A stretch of 64,000 bases of DNA from Bradyrhizobium roseum (GTDB lineage Bacteria > Pseudomonadota > Alphaproteobacteria > Rhizobiales > Xanthobacteraceae), in contig NZ_CP129212.1 of assembly GCF_030413175.1 (NCBI RefSeq), forward strand, positions 992,001 through 1,056,000, in the 5' to 3' direction. The notes under the pieces are model-generated. The model did no database searches. It worked only from the letters and a program-made list of their open reading frames with translations, and was not told the origin of the DNA. The position numbers were made by a program, and so were the translations under genes. Below are positions 55,768 to 64,000 of the stretch, piece by piece; the stretch's first letter is position 1, and each line of letters begins with the position of its first letter.

Positions 55768-57420
55768 ATGATATCGAAGCCGGACGATCTTCCATCGGAC
55801 CTTGCGAGTGCCCTGGCGGCGCTGCAGGCCGAGCGTGAGGCGCGGCTGCGAGCCGAGGCGGTGGCTGCCAGTGCGCAGGCGGAGCTGTCGGACAACGAGG
55901 CGCTGATCGCGCATCTCGAGCTGCGGATCGAGAAGCTCAAACGCGAACTGTACGGGCCGCGCTCCGAGCGCACGGCGCGGCTGATCGAGCAGTTGGAATT
56001 GGAGCTCGAAGAGCTGATCACCACGGCGAGTGAGGATGAACTCGCCGCGCGTGCCGCGGCTGCAAAGGTACAGAACGTTCGGGCCTTCACGCGCAAGCGG
56101 CCGGTGCGCAAGCCGTGGCCGGACGACATCGAACGCGAGCGGGTCGTCATTAAGGCGCCAACGACCTGCGCCTGCTGCGGTGGGGCGCGCTTGGCGAAGC
56201 TGGGCGAGGATGTGACCGAGACGTTGGAGGAGATTCCGCGTCGGTTCAAGCTGATCGAGACGGTTCGAGAAAAGTTCACCTGCCGCGATTGCGAAAAGAT
56301 CAGCCAGTCGCCCGCACCGTTCCATGCCACGCCGCGCGGCTTCATTGGTCCGCAATTGCTGGCGACGATCCTGTTCGACAAGTTCGGCATGCATATCCCG
56401 CTCAATCGCCAGAGCGTGCGCTTCAAGGCCGAGAGGATCGACTTGCCGCTATCGACGCTGGCCGACCAGGTTGGCCACGGAACCTTCGCCGTCATGCCGC
56501 TGTTCCAACTGATCGAGCGGCATGTGCTCGCGGCGGAGCGCCTGCATGGCGACGACACCACCATCCGTATCCTGGCCAAGAGCAAGTGCACGACCGGACG
56601 AATCTGGACCTATGTGCGGGATGACCGGCCCTACGGTGGGCCTGCGCCGCCAGCGGCGGTCTATTACGCCTCGAGCGACCGACGAGGTGAGCATCCGCAG
56701 AAGCATCTGGCCGCCTTCACCGGCATCCTGCAAGCCGACTGCTACAATGGCTTCGAGCCGCTGTTCGACCCGCAGAAGAAAGCGATGCCAATCACGCCGG
56801 CATTTTGCTTCGCCCATGCGCGGCGGGGCTTCTTCGAACTGGCCGATATCGAGAAAACCGCCCGGGACGGACAAAAAGGCAAACCGGTCTCCCCGATCGC
56901 GCTGGAGGCGGTCAGGCGTCTGGACGCCCTGTTCGAGATCGAGCGCGCCATCAATGGCCGCAGTGCCGACGAACGGCGTGCCGTTCGCCAAGAGCAGAGC
57001 AAGCCGCTGCTCGACGACATGCACGCCTGGCTGCTCCGCGAGCGAGAAACCCTATCGCGCTCCGCCGAGGTCCTGAAGCCCATGAACTACATGCTCAGGC
57101 GCTGGGACGACTTCGCCCGCTTCCTCGACGATGGCAGGATCTGCCTCAGCAACAACGCCGCCGAAAGAGCGTTGCGCGGCATCGCCTTGGGAAGGCGCAA
57201 CTGGACCTTCGCCGGCAGTCTGCGTGGCGCTGACCGCGCCGCCATCATGCTGACGATGATCACGACCTGTCGCCTGAACGACGTCGATCCCAAAGCCTGG
57301 CTCGCCGACGTCCTCGCCCGCATCGCCGATCTTCCCGTATCCCGTCTGCACGAGCTGCTGCCATGGGAATGGAAGCTCCTGCGCCAAGCCGACAACCCCA
57401 CCGATCAGCGAGCCGCCTGA
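55768..57420 (+). CDS. tnpC: IS66 transposase TnpC
   Basis: The 550-residue protein has an N-terminal coiled coil (residues about 10-75), a Cys-rich zinc-binding part (CACCGG, CRDCEK) and a DDE core with Asp in HGDDTT, Asp in LQADCYNGF and Glu in NNAAERALR. The C-terminal IS66 domain is also present. No stop or shift is seen, so it may be active. It ends 77 bp before the right end of the element. Confidence 0.95.
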   Translation: MISKPDDLPSDLASALAALQAEREARLRAEAVAASAQAELSDNEALIAHLELRIEKLKRELYGPRSERTARLIEQLELELEELITTASEDELAARAAAAKVQNVRAFTRKRPVRKPWPDDIERERVVIKAPTTCACCGGARLAKLGEDVTETLEEIPRRFKLIETVREKFTCRDCEKISQSPAPFHATPRGFIGPQLLATILFDKFGMHIPLNRQSVRFKAERIDLPLSTLADQVGHGTFAVMPLFQLIERHVLAAERLHGDDTTIRILAKSKCTTGRIWTYVRDDRPYGGPAPPAAVYYASSDRRGEHPQKHLAAFTGILQADCYNGFEPLFDPQKKAMPITPAFCFAHARRGFFELADIEKTARDGQKGKPVSPIALEAVRRLDALFEIERAINGRSADERRAVRQEQSKPLLDDMHAWLLRERETLSRSAEVLKPMNYMLRRWDDFARFLDDGRICLSNNAAERALRGIALGRRNWTFAGSLRGADRAAIMLTMITTCRLNDVDPKAWLADVLARIADLPVSRLHELLPWEWKLLRQADNPTDQRAA

Positions 57421-57497
57421 CCTTCACGCATCGCCATCATAGAACTCGCCGTGCCCGCGCGCATGCGTCAATCAGGCGGTCTTCATCGTATGCGTAC

Positions 57498-58315
57498 GGA
57501 GCTGTTGCTGGCCGAGAGCCTGCGGGTGGCGCACGAGGCCGGCGCGTTACGCAGCCCGGACCTCAAGCGGGTCACGCTCGATACCACCGTGCAGCCGAAG
57601 GCCATCACCTTCCCGACCGATGCCAAGCTGCTGCACGCGGCGATCAAGGGGCACAACCGCCTGCGAGGAAGCACGGGGTCAAGCTGCGGCATTCCTATCT
57701 TCGCATTGCCAAGACCGCGGCAATGATGGCGGGGCGCTACGCCCATGCCAAGCAATGCAAGCGGCATCAGCGCCAATTGCGCATCCTGCGCGGCCGCTGG
57801 GCCGGATCATCCGCGACATCCGCCGCAAGGTCGAAGGTCGGGCTGTGCTCGAGAACGCGTTCGCCCTCCCGCTCAGCCCGGCTTCGCAGATCCGTTCGCA
57901 GCAGCAGCGCCAGCGCGGCTGGAAGCTTTATTCCTTCCACGCCCCGGAAGTGGAGTGCATCGGCAAGAGCAAGGCCGCCGCGCTTTACGAGTTCGGTGTC
58001 AAAGCCTCCATCGTCACCAACAACCGCCGTGCTTCCGGTGGCCTGTTCGTGCTGCACGCCAGGGCGCTACCCGATAACCCGTACGACGGTCACACCTTGC
58101 GGGACGTCATCGACCGTACCGAAACACTCACTGGCTGCACGATCGAGCGGGCCTATGTCGACAAGGGATATCGCGGCCACGACGTACAGAACCCGTGCCG
58201 TGTCTTCATTTCCGGTCAGAAGCGTGGGGTCTTCGGTATCATCAAACGCGAGCTGCGCCGTCGCTCCGCGAAGGCCGAGGCAGGGATCAAGCACCGATTG
58301 CTTTTGTCGAAGTGA
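57498..58315 (+). pseudogene. 3' part of the dead IS5-type transposase
   Basis: The sequence resumes after the IS66 insertion: ELLLAESLRVAHEAGAL, RVTLDTTVQPKAITFPTDAKLL. It then shifts frame near 57665 (KHGVKLRHSYLRIAK) and again near 57800, before the long block YSFHAPEVECIGKSKAAALYEFGVK. The end is replaced: after RRELRRRSAK-like sequence it loses the final Glu-containing part and stops at 58315. It is dead and 3'-truncated. Confidence 0.88.
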
Positions 58316-58755
58316 TGACCCTCCGAGGGGAATTGAACACCGGACCGCCGCGGCTGGATGGCGGAAAGCTGAACTTCATCGGCACAAGTTCAATGCCGTT
58401 GCCCGCGGCACGCATCGCGGGCCCGTTGTCATTGATCTTGATGTCGTCCGACTGCGGCAGGTCGAGTTCGATTTGCTGCGTCGGAATGCCAAGCTCCAGA
58501 TCCTGCATCAGCTTGCTGATTCGGCCCAGCGGACATGTTGCTCGTAATCGTTGCCTCATGTAGGGCTGCGATGCGCGGGTACGAGGGCTGCGATGGGGCG
58601 TCTCCCTGCGGGACCGGGCTGTCAGCTTCGCTGAAGCCCCGGTTGCCGGGTCTTCACCCTTCGGGCTTCCATTTCTAACGCAAGCGCGGGTTCCTTCCGC
58701 CGTGCCCGTCGCGGAGAACCGCGATGTCCAGACCCACCGCTCGCGCCCGTAGCGT
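58316..58755. other. Scrambled stretch between IS5-type remnant and racemase fragment
   Basis: A plus-strand frame ending at 58547 reads VVIDLDVVRLRQVEFDLLRRNAKLQ and looks like the end of a lost gene of unknown family. The rest has no coding signal. It is probably debris from successive insertions. Confidence 0.45.
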
Positions 58756-58917
58756 TCAAGACCGCCCGGTGCTGGAGGGACTCGATCTGCTGTAGAGGAT
58801 CAGCTTCGCCGAATGCAGGCGGCCAAGCTCTTCCTTAATGCCTTCGTTGATCAAACGGTAGTAATGGGCTGTGGATTCCCAGCTCATGCCGCCAATCAGT
58901 CCAATAGAGCGGTTCAT
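58756..58917 (-). pseudogene. 5' fragment of an aspartate/glutamate racemase gene
   Basis: The minus strand reads SIGLIGGMSWESTAHYYRLI and then NEGIKEELGRLHSAKLILYS, the classic N-terminus of the Asp/Glu racemase family. It turns into unrelated codons and a stop at 58756. Only about 45 of some 230 residues remain, without either catalytic Cys. The first codons (MNRS) come from the terminal repeat of the IS630 element. Confidence 0.8.
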
Positions 58918-59953
58918 CGATTGATTGAATCGGGAGGGATTCCGTTGGGGGGCGGTTTGTGATTCAAGATGCTGGCTGGATCGGAGGCCAGCATCGAATG
59001 GTCCGACCTCTTTCGAACGATCTTCGTGAACGAGCCGTGAGGGCGGTGGAATCCGGCGAGAGTTGCCATGCTGTGGCGGCCCGGTTCGATGTTGCGGTGT
59101 CGTCCGTTGTGAAGTGGCGCCAACGCTATCGCGCGACAGGTTCGGTGGCTCCGGGCAAGATGGGCGGGCACCGCAAGCCGATTCTGGAGCCGCATCGGGC
59201 GTTCATCGCGGAGCGGATCAGCCAGACGCCACATCTGACGCTGCACGGTCTGAAGGACGAACTCGCCGCACGAGGCGTGAAGGTCTCGCACCACGCGGTG
59301 TGGACGTTCCTGCGACGCGAGGGTCTGAGCTTCAAAAAAAACACTGTTCGCCCTTGAGCAGGGCCGCGCCGACGTCGCGCGGCGGCGGCAGCGCTGGCAT
59401 AGCCTACAGGATCGCCTCGATCCAAGCCGGCTGGTGTTCATCGACGAGACCTGGATCAAGACCAACATGGCCCCGCTGCGCGGCTGGGGGCCCAAGGGTG
59501 AGCGGCTGCGCGGCTTTGCGCCGCACGGCCACTGGCGAACGCTGACCTTCCTGGGCGCGCTCCGCTGTGACCGACTCACTGCGCCTTGCGTGTTCGATGG
59601 GCCGATCAACGGCGAGAGCTTCCGCGCCTATGTCGAACAGCAACTCGTTCGCGTGCTGCGGCCGGGCGACATCGTCGTGATGGACAATCTCGGTAGCCAC
59701 AAGTCACCGTCCGTCCGTCAGATGATCCAGAAAGCCGGTGCCAGGCTGTGGTACCTGCCGCCGTACTCACCCGACCTCAACCCGATCGAGCAGGTCTTTG
59801 CCAAGATCAAGCACTGGATGCGCATCGCACAGAAACGCACGATCGACGACGCCTGCGACCACATCGGCCACCTCGTCAGAAGCGTCATGTCCGACGAATG
59901 CAGCAACTATTTCGTCAATGCCGGATACGCTTCCATAAAAACATGAAACGCTC
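58907..59953 (+). mobile_element. IS630-family element with TA duplication
   Basis: The element is flanked by TA at 58905-58906 and 59954-59955, the invariant target of the family. Terminal inverted repeats start GAGCGGTTCAT (left) and GAGCGTTTCAT (right, reverse strand), with further matching positions over about 25 bp. The size of about 1.05 kb is normal. It contains one transposase gene in two frames. Confidence 0.9.
58998..59946 (+). CDS. IS630-family transposase in two frames
   Basis: The first frame (58998-59357, MVRPLSNDLRERAVRAVESG) holds the helix-turn-helix and ends after GLSFKKN. The second frame (to 59946) holds the DDE core: FIDETWIKTN (Asp), VVMDNLGSHK (Asp) and PYSPDLNPIEQVF (Glu). 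They join at a run of eight A at 59334-59341, where a +1 (or -2) slip gives SFKKTLFALEQ. Either programmed frameshifting or a simple mutation explains it. The stop codon lies inside the right terminal repeat. Confidence 0.88.
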
Positions 59954-60018
59954 TAGTCTTCATGTGCAGCTCCTTTGCGAGATGCGCGATGCGCATCGAT
60001 GACCTAGGCTTCATGAGT

Positions 60019-60702
60019 CTACTTCGGCCTGCGACCTCTTTGGCGACCCTGCCGTGAACGCTTCCGTGCACGCAGCCCCTCGACGATGAGCGCAACGCCA
60101 AACTCGAAGCGCATGTCCACCCTTGATGGGCCGCCGCTCTCCGGCATTTGCATTTCGGCGAGCATTTGGCGCATCGCAGGCGAAACTTCGGGTAGCGGGC
60201 CGGGGTCGCCATGCCGAGGATCGGATTGCTCCTCCAGCGTCGCACCAAGCGTGTAGTGGATAAGGGTGAGGACGCCCCAAAGCGCATCACTCGCGCGAAA
60301 GCCCTCTGCCACGAGCGAATTCACCAACGCTTCGATGCGGATGATAAGAGCGCCGCCGGGTTGCGATAGATTTGCGGCAGCGATCAGACGAGCGCCATCT
60401 TTTCGGCTGCGCATCGCGCCGCGCAAGGCGTGCGCAAAACGCTCAAGTCTTCTCGCCCAGGACCGTTGCTTGGCGCTGCCGTCCTCGACCGACAGGAAGC
60501 CCTCGACCAACAGCGCCTGCGCCATATGATCCAACAGCGCCTGCTTGTTTTGGACATGCCAGTAGAGCGCCGGGTTCTGGACGCCGAGCGCGTCGGCGAG
60601 ACGTCGCATGCTGAGTTCGTCAAGGCCCGCCTCATCGAGGAGCCCGAGAGCAGCGTGCACGATGCCAGCAAGGTCCAGAACCCGGCGCTGAGTTCGTTTC
60701 AT
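60019..60702 (-). CDS. TetR-family regulator with tetracycline-repressor-like C-domain
   Basis: The 227-residue protein has an N-terminal helix-turn-helix (AALGLLDEAGLDELSMRRLADALGVQNPALYWHVQNKQALL in outline, residues about 17-57). The C-terminal domain resembles TetR_C (YTLGATLEEQ), and the tail is very basic (RARKRSRQGRQRGRRPK). It is divergent from an FAD monooxygenase gene with two palindromic operators between them, an arrangement like tetR-tetX-type drug-inactivation pairs. Confidence 0.92.
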   Translation of the reverse strand: MKRTQRRVLDLAGIVHAALGLLDEAGLDELSMRRLADALGVQNPALYWHVQNKQALLDHMAQALLVEGFLSVEDGSAKQRSWARRLERFAHALRGAMRSRKDGARLIAAANLSQPGGALIIRIEALVNSLVAEGFRASDALWGVLTLIHYTLGATLEEQSDPRHGDPGPLPEVSPAMRQMLAEMQMPESGGPSRVDMRFEFGVALIVEGLRARKRSRQGRQRGRRPK

Positions 60703-60726
60703 GCAGAGGAGGGTAGCATATCTTAC

Positions 60727-60753
60727 TTAGCAGTGCTAATTTAGCGCTGCTAA
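60727..60753. promoter_or_regulatory. Two tandem palindromic operators between tetR and the monooxygenase
   Basis: TTAGCAGTGCTAA (60727-60739) and TTAGCGCTGCTAA (60741-60753) are two 13-bp palindromes with the same arms, 14 bp centre to centre. They lie in the 79-bp divergent gap, where they can block both promoters. This is a strong candidate binding site for the adjacent TetR protein. Confidence 0.8.
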
Positions 60754-60781
60754 GGACCCCACGTCATTGGAGAAGCCGAAC

Positions 60782-62031
60782 ATGACCCATGCCAGATATC
60801 GAGAGAAATCCCTGAATGTTCTGATCTGTGGCGGCGGTTGTGCTGGACCGGCATTGGCCTATTGGCTCGCACACAGCGGCCACCAAGTCGTCGTGGTAGA
60901 ACGGTTCCCCTCACTTAGAGTCACGGGCGCGCAGGTCGACCTTCGTGGTCAAGGCATCGAGGCCGCCAAGCGGATGGGGCTGATCGACGCGATCCGAAGC
61001 AAGCTAGTTGATGAGGCCGGCGTCTCGTTCGTAGACGCCCGAGGGAAGACGGTGGCTACAATCATGGCCAACACCACCGGTCGGGGTGCACAAACACTGA
61101 CGTCCGAATATGAGATTATGCGCGGCGACTTGGTGCGAATTCTCCACGAAGCGACCAATGGTATGGTCGAGTATCGCTTTGGCCAGACGATCGAAAACTT
61201 CGAGCAGAATGATGAGAAGGTTGTGGCTCACTTCTCCGATGACACCTCGGAGGTCTTCGACTTGCTGGTTGGTGCGGACGGCCAAGGGTCACGCATTCGA
61301 AAGAATATGCTGCCCCCGACCAACCGGATCCTTACACGCGAATGGGCATCCACATGGCCTATTGGTTCATTCCACGTACGCTGGCCGACGACGGCAACAT
61401 CCGCAACACGTACCTCGCTCCTGGCGGGCGGATGATCATGCGGAGGAGCCACAATTCAACCGAAACGCAGGTCTACTTCACTCTTCGGGAAAACTCCGAA
61501 GAAGCATCAGCAGTTCATAGGGCTCCGATCGACAACCAAAAGCAGTTCTGGGCATCCCGATTTCGAGACGCTGGCTGGCAAACTGACCGGTTCATTGAGG
61601 GCATGATGACGACGTCCAACTTCTATTCTCAGGAGGTTGTGCAGGTGTGTACCGACACGTGGCACAAAGGGCGCGTGGTTCTTGTCGGTGATGCGGCGCA
61701 TTGTGCGTCACCGTTCAGCGGCATGGGCGCGTCCGGAAGTCTGGTCGGAGCTTACGTCCTCGCGGGCGAGATCAACGGCAACTCAGGGGATCTCTCCCAA
61801 GCTTTGACGCGCTACGACCAAACTCTACGCCCCTTTGTCAAAGAGATTCAGAACGTGAGACCGGCCCTCCTCCGTCTCGGAATGCCTAGGGCGAAAGTGA
61901 GCATTGCCCTCTTCCACGCGCTCGGGGCCTTGGCCTGCCGGCTTCGTCTCCCCGAATTGATTGCGAGATTTTCGTCCGACCGCGACGGAAGCTGGACCCT
62001 GCCTCAATATGAGCAAGCAACCCTCAAATGA
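60782..62031 (+). pseudogene. FAD-dependent monooxygenase with one frameshift
   Basis: The first half (ATG 60782, GGAG upstream) has the FAD motif LICGGGCAGPALAYWLA and VVVVERFP, and LVGADGQGSRIRK. Near 61320 the frame changes, and the second half continues MGIHMAYWFIPRTLADDG to GRVVLVGDAAHCASPFSGMG. Removing one base near 61320 gives one protein of about 415 residues. A sequence error is possible. The second half is paralogous to the remnant at 46470. It is probably controlled by the divergent TetR. Confidence 0.85.
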
Positions 62032-62157
62032 CCGCGAGCGGGTATGTGTCCCCATTTGCGCTACTCCTGCACGCCGCTATCCGCCGAAGATAGTCTTCAG
62101 CCGCCTGTGTCGCGTCCGAATGCTAACGGCAATGATAGTTGTGCTCAGAGCACTCGC

Positions 62158-62787
62158 TCACCTCGATAGCCGCGCCAAGTAGGCGCAGAGCATGTCGGCC
62201 ATCGCGTCCGCGTATGCCGCGATCTCCTCTTCCGACCGTTCGGCCTCGGAGAAGCTCCTGCCGACCTGCGTCAAGGTCGCTTCGATGAGATCGGCGGCCA
62301 GCGCGACCTTGCGGGCGTTCGCGCCGGGCAAGGCCTCCGTCAGGAAATCGCGGATGACATACGAGCCAGAGGTGCGGACCGCATGGGCTTCGGGCGCATC
62401 GCGATAGAGGGGTGCAGCGTCGCCCAGCGCAGTCCGCACCTCGGCCTCCTGGCATTCCGAGTGCAGAAAGGCGTGAGCAAGCGTCCGCATACGCTCCGTT
62501 GGCAGCCGGCTCTTGTCGGTCAGGATATCGCGCAGCAGCTCGCTCGTCCGGCGCCATTCGTCGCTCTGGAGGCGAAACAGGATCGCCGCCTTGTTGGGGA
62601 AATACTGGTAAAGCGATCCCACGCTCACACCCGCGCGCTCCGCAATGCGGGCGGTCGTGAATCGGGTGGCGCCTTCCGCCCGCAAAACCTGAACAGCCGC
62701 GTCGAGAACCGCTGCGACAAGGCCGTTGGCGCGCGCCTGCTTCGGCTGTTTTCGTGAGGAAACCTGAGGACTTCGGCGCTCAGGCAT
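62158..62787 (-). CDS. TetR/AcrR-family regulator
   Basis: I start at ATG 62787 (MPERRSPQVSSRKQPKQ); a longer frame adds no family sequence. The 209-residue protein has a helix-turn-helix (AAVQVLRAEGATRFTTARIAERAGVSVGSLYQYFPNKAAIL in outline) and an all-helical ligand domain. It is divergent from the O-methyltransferase gene, so it probably represses the methyltransferase and NAD(P)-binding protein genes. Confidence 0.93.
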   Translation of the reverse strand: MPERRSPQVSSRKQPKQARANGLVAAVLDAAVQVLRAEGATRFTTARIAERAGVSVGSLYQYFPNKAAILFRLQSDEWRRTSELLRDILTDKSRLPTERMRTLAHAFLHSECQEAEVRTALGDAAPLYRDAPEAHAVRTSGSYVIRDFLTEALPGANARKVALAADLIEATLTQVGRSFSEAERSEEEIAAYADAMADMLCAYLARLSR

Positions 62788-62804
62788 TGGCGGCTCCAAG
62801 GATG

Positions 62805-62831
62805 CGAATAGCGAACCTGATGAATTATTCG
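62805..62831. promoter_or_regulatory. Possible operator between tetR and the O-methyltransferase
   Basis: CGAATA (62805-62810) and TATTCG (62826-62831) form an inverted repeat with a 15-bp spacer in the 92-bp divergent gap. The arms are short, so this is only a candidate. Confidence 0.4.
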
Positions 62832-62879
62832 TATTTTGCGTTGTAGGCAAGATTTGCCTCCAGCCATCGGAGTAACCGC

Positions 62880-63542
62880 ATGAACACAATTTCCGCTGCG
62901 CCAGTCGCACCCCTGCTCGATCGGCTCTTCGCCGAGGCCGACGCGGCGTCGCCGCTGGCCGCTCCCGCGTTCGCGTTGCTATCTGCGGACGAGCGCCAGC
63001 GCCTGATGCGCAGCAAAGACGCGTATCGCCAACTCTACGCCAACCTCAAGGATTTCGCGCTGCCGGTGTCGCGGGAGACCGGCAGGCTGCTCTATATGCT
63101 GGCGCGTGCCACGCAGGCGCGGACGATCATCGAGTTTGGGACGTCGTTCGGCTTGTCGACGCTGCATCTGGCGGCAGCGCTGCGCGACAATGGCGGCGGT
63201 TGCGTGATCACCAGCGAGTTCGAGCCGTCGAAGGTCGCTACGGCCAAGGCCAACCTTATCGAAGGCGGGCTTTCCGATCTGGTCGAGTTCCGCGAGGGCG
63301 ACGCGCTGGAGACGCTTGCGACTGACCTGCCAGAAAGGGTCGATCTGTTGCTCCTCGATGGGGCCAAGTCGCTCTACGGCGATATCCTGGCGCTGGTTGA
63401 ACGCCGTCTGCGGCCCGGCGCGGTCATCGTCGCCGACAACGCCGACTACTGCCCCGAATACCTCAAGCACGTTGGCTCGACCGCCAACGGCTACATCACC
63501 ATGCCGTTCACCGACGACGTGGAACTGTCGATCCGGCTGTGA
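62880..63542 (+). CDS. Class I SAM-dependent O-methyltransferase
   Basis: The 220-residue protein has SAM motif I as IIEFGTSFGLSTLHLAAAL, an acidic SAM-ribose residue (ITSEFEP) and DLLLLDGAKSLYGDIL, the metal-site DG-x-K pattern of catechol-type methyltransferases. VADNADY fits the second metal ligand pair. The substrate is unknown. An NAD(P)-binding protein gene follows after 24 bp, so the two form an operon under the divergent TetR. Confidence 0.9.
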   Translation: MNTISAAPVAPLLDRLFAEADAASPLAAPAFALLSADERQRLMRSKDAYRQLYANLKDFALPVSRETGRLLYMLARATQARTIIEFGTSFGLSTLHLAAALRDNGGGCVITSEFEPSKVATAKANLIEGGLSDLVEFREGDALETLATDLPERVDLLLLDGAKSLYGDILALVERRLRPGAVIVADNADYCPEYLKHVGSTANGYITMPFTDDVELSIRL

Positions 63543-63566
63543 CGCCGGAAGTCACTGGAGAATGTC

Positions 63567-64000
63567 ATGATCGTCATCACCGCGCCGACGAGCCAGATCG
63601 GCAGCAAGGTCGTGAGCGACCTGCTGGACGTCGGCGCACCCCTGCGCCTCGTTGCACGCGGCGCCACCAAGCTGCCCATCGCCGTTCGAGACCGAACAGA
63701 GGTGATCGAGGGATCGCACGGCGACGCTTCGGTAGTCGATCGCGCCTTCGCAGGTGCCGATGCCTTGTTCTGGCTCGCACCGCCCGACCCGACGAAAACG
63801 CTTGAGGAAGCCTGGCCCGACTTCACGCGGCCGGCGGTGGAGGCGATCCGACGCCACGCGGTGCCGCGGGTCGTCTCTATTACCGCGATCGGGCGTGGAA
63901 CGCCCTGGCAGCATCGCGCCGGACCCGTGACCGCCTCCGTCCGCATGGACGACATGTTGATGACAAGCGGCGCCGCCTTTCGCGGTCTGGCCATGCCTTC
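63567..64000 (+). CDS. NAD(P)-binding (NmrA-like) protein, 3' end outside the window
   Basis: ATG 63567 with GGAG upstream opens a frame that runs to the window end without a stop. It begins MIVITAPTSQIGSKVVSDLL, where APTSQIG replaces the usual GATGxxG nucleotide loop. LRLVARGATKL, GDASVVDRAFAGADALFWLAPP and VVSITAIGRG follow, typical of NmrA/SDR-like proteins of about 290 residues. It may be a quinone reductase-like or regulatory member. Confidence 0.85.
   Translation, partial: MIVITAPTSQIGSKVVSDLLDVGAPLRLVARGATKLPIAVRDRTEVIEGSHGDASVVDRAFAGADALFWLAPPDPTKTLEEAWPDFTRPAVEAIRRHAVPRVVSITAIGRGTPWQHRAGPVTASVRMDDMLMTSGAAFRGLAMP

Larger units (their letters stand above)
54897..57497 (+). mobile_element. 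Complete IS66-family element with 8-bp target duplication
   Basis: The element is 2601 bp, flanked by GGAGCTGT at 54889-54896 and 57498-57505. Eight-bp duplications are the family norm. Ends are GTATCCC... on the left and ...GCGTAC on the right; the imperfect terminal repeats share GTA, CCG and TTGA blocks over about 35 bp. It carries tnpA, tnpB and tnpC, all intact. It interrupts an IS5-type transposase gene. Confidence 0.9.

Noticed and set aside
57451..57497. Separate small gene at the right end of IS66
   Set aside because: The frame is part of the IS66 end joined by chance to the IS5-type remnant.

Overview
The window looks like a chromosome segment of a Bradyrhizobium-type alphaproteobacterium. 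Evidence: GC-rich coding with strong third-position bias, a contiguous urt/ure urea locus, a PhyR-NepR-EcfG general stress response locus, Tad-pilus genes, and a rhizobial-type palindromic intergenic repeat. No rRNA, tRNA or CRISPR array was recognised.

Core part (1 to about 30.65 kb). First come a partial multi-pass membrane protein, a sterol desaturase-family protein and Tad/Flp-pilus-related genes (CpaC N-terminal-like, two TadE-like, one TadG-like with a vWA domain). A minus-strand group encodes an RhlE-type helicase, IF-1 and a cold shock protein. Next is one long urea locus, urtABCDE-ureDABC-[two ABM-domain genes]-ureEFG, with a good sigma-54 promoter in front of urtA. It covers urea import, hydrolysis and nickel insertion. 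The stress locus follows: a CHASE/HWE-like kinase with a degenerate ATP-binding region, a 27-residue membrane peptide, ecfG-nepR (minus) and divergent phyR. The core part ends with DUF808, EamA, a TonB-domain protein, an MFS transporter, a small conserved protein and a 2-hydroxychromene-2-carboxylate isomerase-like protein.

Accessory part (about 30.7 kb to the window end). A P4-type tyrosine integrase marks the edge of a probable genomic island. The island holds a class II Fic protein, a decayed AraC gene, a TetR-DUF3817-CopD/HemJ-like operon with a visible operator, a truncated Rrf2 gene, several FAD monooxygenases (one intact, one frameshifted, one remnant), a frameshifted methyltransferase and a MarR regulator. 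From 41 to 50 kb lies an envelope-type group: MipA/OmpV, a secreted unknown, an OmpR-type regulator with its kinase, a DUF1134/EipA-like protein, DUF2147, a patatin-like lipoprotein and DUF4403. This is the best candidate here for an undescribed functional module.

From 50.6 to 60 kb is an insertion-sequence graveyard: an IS66 accessory-gene remnant, an IS110 transposase with structured flanks, an apparently intact IS66 element nested in a dead IS5-type transposase (8-bp target duplication visible), and an IS630 element in the 5' end of a racemase fragment (TA duplication visible). The window closes with a TetR/FAD-monooxygenase pair sharing two tandem palindromic operators, a second TetR divergent from an O-methyltransferase, and a partial NAD(P)-binding protein.
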